A DNA stretch of 45,219 nt from Methanobrevibacter sp. (GTDB lineage: Archaea; Methanobacteriota; Methanobacteria; Methanobacteriales; Methanobacteriaceae): the NCBI RefSeq assembly GCF_030539875.1, contig NZ_JAUNXI010000015.1, positions 1 to 45,219 on the forward strand, in the 5' to 3' direction. A model generated the notes under the pieces. That model had not been told where the DNA came from. It made no database searches and saw only the letters and a program-made list of their open reading frames with translations. The position numbers and the translations under genes are program-made. Positions 25,630 through 33,585 of this stretch are shown here, in pieces. Every line of letters begins with the position of its first letter. The first letter of the stretch is position 1.

Positions 25630-26688
25630 TTGACTCCACCTGTTAAAAACATCTATTATATGCTGAGTTATTATTTCACTGGCCTTAATTTTAAAGAGTA
25701 TTCCAAATTATCTGCTGAAGATTTTGATAATATCTACGAACTATTCAGTGAAATTCTTATTCTAGGCTTAAGCAAACAAATTAAACAAGGACTTTTTAAG
25801 GACTATATTGATGTTAGTGAAGCCATTAGCACAGTTCATGGCAAAATCAACATCTCAGAATCTATCAAACCCCAAAATATCATCAACAAAAAAATCCAAT
25901 GTAGCTATGATGAATTTTCCTTTAATTCTTACTTTAATAAAATCATTAAAACCACACTCACTATACTTTTAAAAGCAGATATAACTGATTTAAGAAAACA
26001 TAAGATAAAAAACATTATTTTTTATTTTAGAGATGTAGATGTAGTTGATATTAATGAAATAAATTGGAAAATAAGATATGATCGAAGTAATCAAACATAT
26101 AGATTATTAATCGGCATTTGTTATTTAATCATAAATGGCCTTATGCAATCAGAAACTGAAGGTGAACATAAACTAATGAAATTTTTTGATGATGCAAGAA
26201 TGAGTACATTATATGAAAAATTTATTTTAAATTACTACATAAAAGAACATCCCGAAATTAAAACTCATTCTCCAAAAATAGAATGGCAATTAGATGATGA
26301 AGAAGATTACTTGCTGCCTAAAATGCAAACAGACGTGACTTTGGAATATGAAAATAAAATATTAATCATTGATGCTAAGTTTTATTCTAAAATAATAAGT
26401 GGCAGGTTTAGTGATACTGTTAGGTCTGCTCATCTTTATCAAATTTTCACTTATGTAAAGAATAAAGAGATAGAATTATCAAATCAAGACCATGAAATAG
26501 CAGGTATGTTATTATATGCCGGAACTAAAGAGAAGATACAACCAGATGTTAGTTACAAAATGAGCGGAAATGAAATAAGTGTCAATACACTTGATTTGTA
26601 TTGTGATAACTTTAAAGATATCAAAAATCAATTAGATAAGATAGTAGAAAATTATTTTGGCATAATATCAGATAAAGATTATTTATAA
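25630..26688 (+). CDS. mcrC: McrC-type nuclease subunit
   Basis: A 352-residue partner of the McrB protein. It begins with the typical PPVKNIYYMLSYYF and VHGKINISESIK regions and has a PD-(D/E)XK nuclease core: TDVTLEYENKILIIDAKFY, with D at about 233 and D-A-K at about 247-249. The start is a TTG at 25630 behind a good GGTGA site (25621-25625, four bases away). With mcrB it makes an McrBC-like type IV restriction pair, which cuts modified DNA; but the neighbouring methyltransferase leaves open a methylation-sensitive type II use. The gene is intact and no third subunit is seen. Confidence 0.85.
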   Translation: MTPPVKNIYYMLSYYFTGLNFKEYSKLSAEDFDNIYELFSEILILGLSKQIKQGLFKDYIDVSEAISTVHGKINISESIKPQNIINKKIQCSYDEFSFNSYFNKIIKTTLTILLKADITDLRKHKIKNIIFYFRDVDVVDINEINWKIRYDRSNQTYRLLIGICYLIINGLMQSETEGEHKLMKFFDDARMSTLYEKFILNYYIKEHPEIKTHSPKIEWQLDDEEDYLLPKMQTDVTLEYENKILIIDAKFYSKIISGRFSDTVRSAHLYQIFTYVKNKEIELSNQDHEIAGMLLYAGTKEKIQPDVSYKMSGNEISVNTLDLYCDNFKDIKNQLDKIVENYFGIISDKDYL

Positions 26689-27006
26689 ATATATTTTGTG
26701 AGAAAATAAATGAGGGGGCATTGTGACCTTAAAAATCTTAATCTTTTTTACTTTATTTTTTAATTAAATAAAAATAACATAACCTTATTAACTGTTAATT
26801 TAAAAATAGCTACAATCAATTTAATAAAATCTGAATTAAAAAATATTATTTTTAATCTAGAGCATATAGCTACTTTTTTATCAAAACTTCTTTTTTTAAT
26901 CATTTCCTTAATTTTTAAATACTTTACTAAACCAATATATTCTTATATAGTTTGTTTTCAATTGAAAACTTGCAAAAAAAGTAAAATAAAGCCTTGGTGG
27001 AGAAAC
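26689..27006. other. Intergenic region closing the defence island
   Basis: About 320 AT-rich bases after mcrC. A TATA-like TTCTTATATAG at 26940-26950 and a GGTGGAG ribosome-binding site at 26996-27002 serve the next gene. No open frame of note. Confidence 0.5.
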
Positions 27007-28971
27007 ATGGAAATTATCAAGCAAAAGCAAACCCCGAAAAGAAGTTTCAAGAGAAGTTTAATAGTATTTATTGGAAATATCATAGGAATCTACCTGATAA
27101 GCTTTTTAGGATTAGGAGTCAAGATCAGCTCATTTGATGACATATTCCTTCTAGTCTTATTCATAGGTTTGGTAAATGCAATCCTATGGCCTGTGCTGAC
27201 AAGAATAGCAATGCCATTCCTGGTCCTGACTTTCGGATTCGGAACATTGATATTGAACGGAATTCTCCTTGAGATGCTTGCACCATTGTTTTCCATAGAA
27301 ATCCACGGCCTTGCAACAATCCTTGCCCCGCTAGGAATGGCTGCTGTGACAACCTTGCTTTCCTCATTGATAACAATTGATGATGACAGCTCATATTACC
27401 GTTCTGTTTTTAATGATGCCAAAAAGAATAGAAAAGATGAAGTCAAGGATTATCCTGGAGTGATAATCGTTGAAATCGACGGGCTTGCATATGAAGTGCT
27501 ACGGGAAGCTGTCGAAAGGGGAGAGATGCCAACAGTCAAGGAAATGATTGAGAGCAATGAGTACAATCTTAGAATGTGGGAAACCGACTTGTCTTCACAA
27601 ACCGGTGCAAGCCAGGCGGGAATCCTTCATGGAAACAATGAAGGCATCGTTGCATTCAGATGGATAGAAAAGGGCAACGGCAATCAGATGATGCAATGTT
27701 CCGGAATCACCAAAGTGCCTGAACTGGAAGAGAGGATTTCAAATGGAGATGGATTGCTTGTGGATAATGGAGCAAGCAGATCCAATCTATTCTCAGGCGA
27801 TACCGACAATGTGATATTTACTTTCAGCAAGATAATGGATTTCAAGAAACTCTACAACAAGGCATGGTACTCAGTATTTTCCAATCCAAGCAATTTCGCA
27901 CGTATCATCTCCCTGTTTCTCGCAGATATGGCACGCGAGGTCTGGTCTCAAATCACCCATTCCCTAAGGAATGTCACCCCTAGAATAAAACGGGGAATAA
28001 TCTACATTCCAACAAGAGCCGCCACAAACGTCTTCATGAGGGAAATCAACACTTCAACACTAATCGGAGACATGATGATAGGGGATGTTGATGTTGCATA
28101 CTCAACATATCTTGGCTATGACGAGATAGCCCACCACTCCGGAGTCAGGGACAGTGATGCATGGATTGCCTTAAGGCAGATGGACAGGCAGATCAAACAC
28201 CTGATTGATGCCAACAAGTATTCCCCAAGGGACTACCAGTTCGTGATTCAATCAGACCACGGCCAGACAAACGGAGCCACATTTACCCAGAGATATGGAG
28301 AAAGCTTTGAAGACTTTGTCAAGTCCCTGCTTCCTGAAGACATGTCTGTCTTTGCAAAAATGAATTCCAATGACGACCATTTTGTAAAGGACTACACCCC
28401 ATTTGCAAGAAAGGAGAAGAAAATAGCCGAAGAGAATAAGGAAGCACAGGAATTAAGTGACTCTGAAGTCATCGTATTGGCTTCAGGAAACCTTGCAATG
28501 ATTTACCTGACACAATGGAGCCAGAGACTGACATATGAGGAAATCAACAGCTATTTCCCTGAACTGATACCTGGCATTATAAACAATGAATATGTCGGTT
28601 TCATTCTAGTGCGTTCCAGAGAACATGGGGACCTGGCAATTGGAAAGAATGGAACATACTATCTTGACAACGACAAAATTGATGGGGAAAACCCTCTTCT
28701 CGGATTTGGAGACAATATCGTCAGACATTTGAAAAGGACAAGCTCATTTGAGCATACTCCTGATATTCTGGTCAACAGCTTTTATGATGAGGAGGCCGAT
28801 GAGGTATGCGCATTTGAGGAATTGGTTGGAAGCCATGGAGGAGCAGGCGGAGACCAATCCAAGCCATTCATATTATATCCTTCAAGCTGGAATGTCAGTG
28901 ATGATGATATAATAGGTGCTGAAAGCATTTATAAGCTGTTGAAGGATAATTTGGCTGAATTGAAGAGCTAG
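27007..28971 (+). CDS. Membrane-anchored alkaline-phosphatase-superfamily protein with holin-like N-terminus
   Basis: A 654-residue protein. Residues about 15-125 form four membrane segments like the phage holin IV superfamily (LIVFIGNIIGIYLISFLG, LVLFIGLVNAILWPVL, PFLVLTFGFGTLILNG, PLGMAAVTTLLSSLI). The rest is an alkaline phosphatase/phosphodiesterase domain with metal-ligand motifs VEIDG (about 155), SSQTGASQAG (about 200), GYDEIAHHSG, QSDHGQTNG and GSHGGAG. The site of action (inside or outside) depends on topology and is not known. GGTGGAG is close upstream of the ATG at 27007. Base composition is richer in G+C than in the island, so it is probably ancestral chromosome. Confidence 0.8.
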   Translation: MEIIKQKQTPKRSFKRSLIVFIGNIIGIYLISFLGLGVKISSFDDIFLLVLFIGLVNAILWPVLTRIAMPFLVLTFGFGTLILNGILLEMLAPLFSIEIHGLATILAPLGMAAVTTLLSSLITIDDDSSYYRSVFNDAKKNRKDEVKDYPGVIIVEIDGLAYEVLREAVERGEMPTVKEMIESNEYNLRMWETDLSSQTGASQAGILHGNNEGIVAFRWIEKGNGNQMMQCSGITKVPELEERISNGDGLLVDNGASRSNLFSGDTDNVIFTFSKIMDFKKLYNKAWYSVFSNPSNFARIISLFLADMAREVWSQITHSLRNVTPRIKRGIIYIPTRAATNVFMREINTSTLIGDMMIGDVDVAYSTYLGYDEIAHHSGVRDSDAWIALRQMDRQIKHLIDANKYSPRDYQFVIQSDHGQTNGATFTQRYGESFEDFVKSLLPEDMSVFAKMNSNDDHFVKDYTPFARKEKKIAEENKEAQELSDSEVIVLASGNLAMIYLTQWSQRLTYEEINSYFPELIPGIINNEYVGFILVRSREHGDLAIGKNGTYYLDNDKIDGENPLLGFGDNIVRHLKRTSSFEHTPDILVNSFYDEEADEVCAFEELVGSHGGAGGDQSKPFILYPSSWNVSDDDIIGAESIYKLLKDNLAELKS

Positions 28972-29022
28972 TTGGGGGTTTAATTAAAAAATTCATAACA
29001 ATCATCGGAAAAATTTTTGTCT

Positions 29023-29106
29023 ATAACCCTATAAACTGGAAGTAAATACAAGAGATATTAAAAAAAATTTTTTCTCCATAACCCCTGTAAACTGGAAGTA
29101 AATACA
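29023..29106. repeat. Pair of 28-29-base direct repeats
   Basis: ATAACCC-T-ATAAACTGGAAG plus TAAATACA occurs at 29023-29050, and with one extra C and one A-to-G change at 29078-29106. The 27 bases between are low complexity. They lie 75-155 bases upstream of the gene at 29181. Two copies are too few to call a CRISPR; regulatory sites or a local duplication are more likely. Confidence 0.6.
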
Positions 29107-29180
29107 TGATAAAATAAATGAGATTTTTTAATAAAATTTTTTTATTGATAAAAGAGATATTTACTTGAAAGGCGATTTTC

Positions 29181-29735
29181 ATGACAGATACAATATCACA
29201 AGACAAATATTCAAAGGAATTAATCGAATTGGATTTTCCGGAAAAACTACTGGCTAGTCCGGAAAGTGGAAATTTGTTGGAATATTGCAAAAAGCATGAC
29301 ATGAAATATTTAAAAAAGTCTGACGGACTCCTTGTCAATGTAAAGTTCGACAAGCATTTCAAAGTATCCGAATGCATCAAAATGAGAAATAAATTAAGCC
29401 GCAAAGGACATTTATATGATAAGGAAGACATCAAACTGCCTTTGGAAAATATTAATCTACTGAGGTCTAAAATCGAAGAAAAAGCATTTATTCTAATATC
29501 AAGCCCCTTAGAAGATTTAAATAGGAGTAATGGATTTGAAAACTATCCCTATGACATCTATGTGATTGATCCTGGTTTTCTGGATTATTATGCTTTCATT
29601 GAAGAAGGTTCAAGACAAGAAGAGAAGGTCAATTATGCTTTTACAAATGCGGAACAATCACAAATTCAACATGTAAATGAAATGATATATCAAGACACTG
29701 GATTGTCTGATGTATTTAAAAAATACATTTTTTAA
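29181..29735 (+). CDS. Uncharacterised cytosolic protein
   Basis: A 184-residue protein with no signal peptide or membrane segment that I cannot place in a family. It is rich in Lys, Glu and Asp. The block KAFILISSPLEDLNRSNGFE and YDIYVIDPGFLDYYAF in the C-terminal half looks like alternating strands and turns. Start ATG at 29181 follows AAAGGCGATTTTC, a plausible ribosome-binding site. The upstream gap holds a pair of direct repeats, and the DUF3800 cassette begins 12 bases after its stop codon. Confidence 0.6.
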   Translation: MTDTISQDKYSKELIELDFPEKLLASPESGNLLEYCKKHDMKYLKKSDGLLVNVKFDKHFKVSECIKMRNKLSRKGHLYDKEDIKLPLENINLLRSKIEEKAFILISSPLEDLNRSNGFENYPYDIYVIDPGFLDYYAFIEEGSRQEEKVNYAFTNAEQSQIQHVNEMIYQDTGLSDVFKKYIF

Positions 29736-29772
29736 AAAAAAAATAATTAAAAACCATTCACTATTTTTAAAA

Positions 29773-29855
29773 AATAATTCACCATACTTTAAAATCCATA
29801 AAACACTTAAAAAAAATTTAAACTAATCATTACAAATAGTAAACACCTAATTAAA
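29773..29855 (+). repeat. P element, copy 2
   Basis: ACCATACTTTAAAATCCAT, ACTTAAA, then ATTACAAATAGTAAACAC and AATTAAATA, in the same order as 11636-11703. Here it is followed by about 100 bases of non-coding DNA and then the T element, not by a gene. Confidence 0.6.
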
Positions 29856-29962
29856 TACACACATCAAACCAAATCGAATCCAAAATTTCTTTTATAGCCC
29901 TCGCAAAAAAAAGACCCAACAAAAGTTTAAATTAAAAGGGTATCTGAAAAATATGGCCAATC

Positions 29963-30075
29963 ATTGTTTACTATATAAAACTATACATAATTTTCTCCGA
30001 TAATTTTGCTTATTTTTTACTATATCAACCTAATTTTACAATTTAATGATAATATTGACTTTAAAATTTAGAAAA
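29963..30075 (+). repeat. T element, copy 2
   Basis: It contains ATTGTTTAC, ATATAAAACTATACATAA, TTTTCTCCGATAATTTTGCT, TATTTTTTACTATATCA and CTTTAAAATTTAG. The whole length aligns with 12294-12395 apart from a 14-base insertion, and the first 44 positions align with 30960-31003. It lies upstream of the DUF3800 gene, so it may carry its promoter. Confidence 0.6.
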
Positions 30076-30206
30076 TCTTTATATAAGATTATATATAGAT
30101 TATTTTTTAAAAAAAAAGAAAAAATGCAATAAAAAAATATATGCAAATGCAATAAAATAAATACATTTTACAAGGGCATTATAAGAGATTGATATGGTGT
30201 GCAATA

Positions 30207-30806
30207 ATGAATTATATATACATTGATGAATCAGGAGATTTAGGGAATGATTCTAATTATTTAATCATGGGAGCCATAATAACAGATGACAAAGACAAGC
30301 TAGATAGAATAATAAAAAAAGCCAGAAGAAACTATAAACGGAAATTAGGCAATTCTACTGAAATAAAAGGAACAAAAACCAGACGCAACATTAAGAAAAA
30401 AATTCTAAAGGAGTTAAATAAAATAGATTATCAGTTAGTTATAATTGTTTTTGAAAAGAAACACAAATATAAAATTAATTATCATCATAATAACAACTTA
30501 TTATACAATATAATAGCTTCAAAGCTTGCTCCAAAACTACCTATCACAAACAAGACATCCATAATAATAGATAAATCAAAAAATAAAGAAAAGGATCAGC
30601 GAGAGTTCAATGACTTATTTTTAAACAATTTAAATAATCCCAAAAACCATCCGGTAACTATAAAGCACGAAGATTCAAAAAGAGAAAAAGGACTTCAAAT
30701 AGCTGATCTGTTATCATGGTCAGCATATCAAAGCATTGAACATGAAAATGATGAATTTATAAAATTAATCACAAATAAAACTATAAAAAAAGTATTTGAA
30801 GATTGA
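30207..30806 (+). CDS. DUF3800 family protein
   Basis: A 199-residue protein with the family's signature start YIYIDESGDLG (Asp7, Glu8 and Asp11 acidic cluster) and signature end KGLQIADLLSWSAYQ. DUF3800 proteins are thought to have an RNase H-like fold; their role is not settled and many sit near mobile or defence genes. The ATG at 30207 is chosen because the family begins right before YIYIDE; a TTG at 30189 would add six unlikely residues. It is strongly AT-rich and Lys-rich, unlike its neighbours, and lies between two T elements with the H hairpin 13 bases after the stop, which suggests transfer as a unit. Confidence 0.8.
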   Translation: MNYIYIDESGDLGNDSNYLIMGAIITDDKDKLDRIIKKARRNYKRKLGNSTEIKGTKTRRNIKKKILKELNKIDYQLVIIVFEKKHKYKINYHHNNNLLYNIIASKLAPKLPITNKTSIIIDKSKNKEKDQREFNDLFLNNLNNPKNHPVTIKHEDSKREKGLQIADLLSWSAYQSIEHENDEFIKLITNKTIKKVFED

Positions 30807-30819
30807 AGAACCCCAATGC

Positions 30820-30914
30820 CGAAATAATGTCGCCTCCCGTGGAGACAAAGCTTAGAGGGGCTGAACCTCAATTGAAGTTTTTACCTCCTACATCTTACAA
30901 TTAAATATTTATAC
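30820..30914 (+). repeat. H element, copy 2 (conserved hairpin)
   Basis: It aligns with 12198-12286. AGGGGCTGAA (30856-30865) pairs with TTTACCTCCT (30880-30889) with one C-C mismatch and two G-U pairs. The preceding CCTCCCGTGGA and following TTACAATTAAA and TTTATACA blocks are also kept. It is richer in G+C than the surroundings, as expected for a structured RNA in an AT-rich genome. Confidence 0.65.
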
Positions 30915-30949
30915 ATAGACCATATTTAAACCTTTGCATATGATTTGTT

Positions 30950-31003
30950 TTAATTTACCATATAAAACTATACATAATTTTCTCCCATAATTTTACTTAT
31001 TTT
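30950..31003 (+). repeat. T element, copy 3 (5' half)
   Basis: It contains TTTACCATATAAAACTATAC, then ATAATTTTCTCCCATAATTT and TACTTATTTT. It follows an H hairpin as at 12.3 kb but loses similarity after 31003. Confidence 0.6.
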
Positions 31004-31292
31004 AATGATGAAAAAATCTAAAAGAGTTTTGCAGTAACTTAAAAATTATATAAGAAAATACGATTTTCTGGGCAAGCAAATTAATAAAAAGATACATCCA
31101 GAGCATAATAACCGTAATATTTCGAATGCTTACTTAAGTGGTTCAAGTTTGAATTCATAAGCATGATTTAAAAACAATTCACTATTTTTAAGTTAAATTA
31201 TTTAACTAATCATATTTAACAATGTTTAAATATACAATACAATAAAAATAATAATATCTTTTAATCGATTGTATTAAAAGGGAGGAAAACAA

Positions 31293-31817
31293 ATGAATAA
31301 AAAGATATTCGCTATAGCTATAATAACAATAATGTTTGGAATGCTAGCTGTAAGTGCCGCAACTCTTGAAGAAGAGGACTTCGGCAATTTCACACTAGAA
31401 GTTCCTGCCAATGCAGATTTCACAAAACAAACAGTCATACCTGCTGGAACAGTATTTCACATATCATCAGGAAGCAGCCTTTCAGATTCCATAAACGAAG
31501 TTGCCAGCGATCCTAAAAAGACCCACACAATGTGGGAGGATGAAAGCATTGACTTGTGCATAGAATACGTCATATTCTCCGAAGACAACTACACAGACTA
31601 TGAAGATGCAATGGACAAGCTCTTCAACGGCTCCAGCAAGATAAAAGAAGAGAATGGATTGTATATATACGAGTTGCCTTCAAAAAATGACTATGACTAT
31701 GCAGTTTGCAAGGTCTCCGAAGGATTCCTGTTTACATCAGGAGATGAGATGGTTATTGTAAGAGGCAATGACCTTGATGAATTAAAGGAGATAGCTGCTA
31801 CTGCCAAGTTCAAATAA
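31293..31817 (+). CDS. Secreted protein of unknown function
   Basis: A 174-residue protein with a clear signal peptide (KKIFAIAIITIMFGMLAVSA, cleavage likely after SAA near residue 23). The mature part is acidic with a strand-rich look (GNFTLEVPANADFTKQTVIP, MVIVRGNDLDELKEIAATAK) and no membrane anchor. Family not recognised; small secreted proteins of this general kind are common in Methanobrevibacter-like genomes. A strong GGGAGG site at 31280-31285 precedes the ATG. T-runs after the stop make a terminator. Confidence 0.7.
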   Translation: MNKKIFAIAIITIMFGMLAVSAATLEEEDFGNFTLEVPANADFTKQTVIPAGTVFHISSGSSLSDSINEVASDPKKTHTMWEDESIDLCIEYVIFSEDNYTDYEDAMDKLFNGSSKIKEENGLYIYELPSKNDYDYAVCKVSEGFLFTSGDEMVIVRGNDLDELKEIAATAKFK

Positions 31818-31852
31818 AATACTTTATTTTTTTATTATTTCTTCTTTTTTTG
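31818..31852 (+). terminator. T-rich terminator
   Basis: Two seven-base T-runs (TTTTTTTATTATTTC and CTTTTTTTGC) follow the stop codon of the secreted protein on the coding strand. Confidence 0.5.
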
Positions 31853-31962
31853 CTTAAAACTTTCCACATAAAAAATTAATTAAGGTTTTATTTTTAATTT
31901 ATAACGTTAACCTATTTTTATAGATAATTAAGACAAAATTTTCAATAGACGATTTCAGAAGT

Positions 31963-33333
31963 TTGAATGCTTCCAAGGGACAATCAAAGGATTCCAATAG
32001 TCTGAAGAAGGAAACAGACAATTCCATTAACCATTATCATGATGAAAAGCATGTTCTAAGGGCATACGCCTCTCCATCAATATATGATTCAAGTCCTGCA
32101 ATAAAGATCTTCTTTAAAAACATAAAGGAAGAGATAAAATATAAAAAGGAATCACAATATCTCAGAGACACCCTTTCACTGGTTCAAAACAAGAACAGCC
32201 TTGCAGTCTTATTTAAAAGCGATTCAAAAAGGGATGAGAATTCAGTTTACGAGGAGAGCCTCATCAACGACAGGATGGAGCGCATGGATTCATTCCTCTT
32301 TGACGAGGGGCATGATGATGAAAGCTTCACAGACATGCTCTCCAGGAAAACAACTTATTCCAGCGGCATCTACAATATTCTCGATTTGGATTCCAGATTC
32401 CACAGCCTCGATGATATTGACATTATGGAATACATTATAGATGCAGACAGACAGAACCTCCTCGACGAGCTTGAAAGCCTTTCAAAAAACTACAATCCAA
32501 TCGATGTGAATTTCAGAATCAAAAGCAGCAGGAACAAGGAGAAGTATCTAGGTCTCATCATAGAAGGCCAGTTCGATGAAAACGGAAGCTTAAAAAATTA
32601 TATGGGCTTCATAAAGGACAACAGTTCCCGATTCTATTATGAAAAGGAGCTCAAGGACAGCCTTAGAGACATGGATGCATTATTGAATGAAGTGCTGGAT
32701 ATAAATTCCAAGCTGATTGCCATGAGCGATTCCGAGGAACAGCTGCAGGAAAACTCTTACAGCTTCATCATGGATTTGCTTGATTTATTCATTAAAATAA
32801 TGGACAGCAAATTGGAAAAGGGCTGTTTAAAGAAAGACATACTTCAGGATATCCAACTTATCATCAATGTTCTATTGTTAATACATCGACATATAGGATT
32901 CTCAAGGGAAAATAACTTCAATCTCTTGAATATGAGCTTGAAGGATTATATTGAAGAGCTGCTTCCATATCTCTACAGCCACAGCTATCTCAATTTGAAG
33001 TACGTGCTCGATCTCGAGGACTTCAAGGTGGATATTGGAACAATGGCATATCTGGGAATTATGATTTATGAATTCCTCTTCAATGTGCTGAGCTATGACA
33101 TCATGGAGAAGAAGTATACAAATGTTTCAATCACACTGAGAAGAGAGAAGAACAATGGCATTTTAAGGATAAGGAACGAATATGGAGACCTGGACAATCC
33201 GAACAGGAAGGACTTGAACATAATCTCATACATAACAGGCTCTTTGGATTTCGAACTAATCAAGGAAGGTTGCGAAGAGGATTACACAATCACATTCCCA
33301 ATATCAAACGACTTCATCAGCAGCTTGAAATAA
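31963..33333 (+). pseudogene. Degenerate PAS/histidine-kinase-like protein, possibly 5'-truncated
   Basis: A 456-residue product if TTG at 31963 is used. Residues about 140-225 look like a PAS domain ending in FDENGSLKNYMGFIKDNSSR. The next helices stand where a HisKA_2 domain would place its phospho-accepting His, but no H-x-V-K-N motif is seen. The last 100 residues are like a worn HATPase (GIMIYEFLFNVLSYDIMEKK, then TNVSITLRREKNNGILRI); the N-box Asn is kept, but the glycine-rich ATP lid is gone. The frame is open upstream to 31924 (IKTKFSIDDFRSL) without a proper start or ribosome-binding site. It is either a pseudokinase or a broken gene. Its last 198 bases are repeated at 35194. Confidence 0.6.
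33136..33333 (+). repeat. 198-bp direct repeat, copy A (3' end of the kinase-like gene)
   Basis: This segment, up to and including the stop codon, is repeated in the same direction at 35194-35391 with no indels and seven differences that I count by eye. Confidence 0.9.
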
Positions 33334-33585
33334 TTCAATAAATCCTTTATTTGTTAATTCTTCCACTTTTTAATCATCGAGCGTATTTGCAGAACAAATT
33401 TCATAAAGTGGCAGATAATTTTAGAGTGTTATGCCAATGCCAATATGAAGTTGGTCAAAAGGAATCAATAGTTGCATAATCCCGATTCACCTTTGCATAT
33501 TGGTGGGGTTAAGGGGGGTGATATAGTAAAAGAAATTAATGAACTGGCTATATTGATGCACTAAATTAATTTAGAAAGATTCTAT
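33334..33585. other. Intergenic region with a possible gene remnant
   Basis: Plus-strand fragments KVADNFRVLCQCQYEVGQKE (about 33406-33470) and HIGGVKGGDIVKEINELAIL (about 33498-33564, ending in a stop) lie in neighbouring frames with stops between them. They look like the tail of a decayed gene. I cannot name it. Confidence 0.35.

Larger units (their letters stand above)
29747..31191. mobile_element. Candidate cassette with DUF3800 gene, bounded by 24-bp direct repeats
   Basis: TTAAAAAC-C/A-ATTCACTATTT plus TTAA is found at 29747-29770 and 31168-31191, same direction, one mismatch. Inside are a P element, a T element, the DUF3800 gene, an H hairpin and a second T element. The two T copies (29973-30016 and 30960-31003) agree at 42 of 44 positions and flank the gene. 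No transposase or integrase is present, so mobility is inferred only from repeat structure. Confidence 0.4.

Noticed and set aside
24072-26688. Reading McrBC and the LlaJI-like pair as one duplicated system
   Set aside because: The two AAA+ proteins share the general plan, but their nuclease partners belong to different families (McrC versus LlaJI), so a local duplication is not supported.
29023-29106. Possible mini-CRISPR
   Set aside because: Only two units, a low-complexity spacer and no cas genes in the window.
29021-29434. 137-codon frame on the minus strand
   Set aside because: It covers the upstream repeats and half of the opposite-strand gene at 29181, whose start and ribosome-binding site are better.
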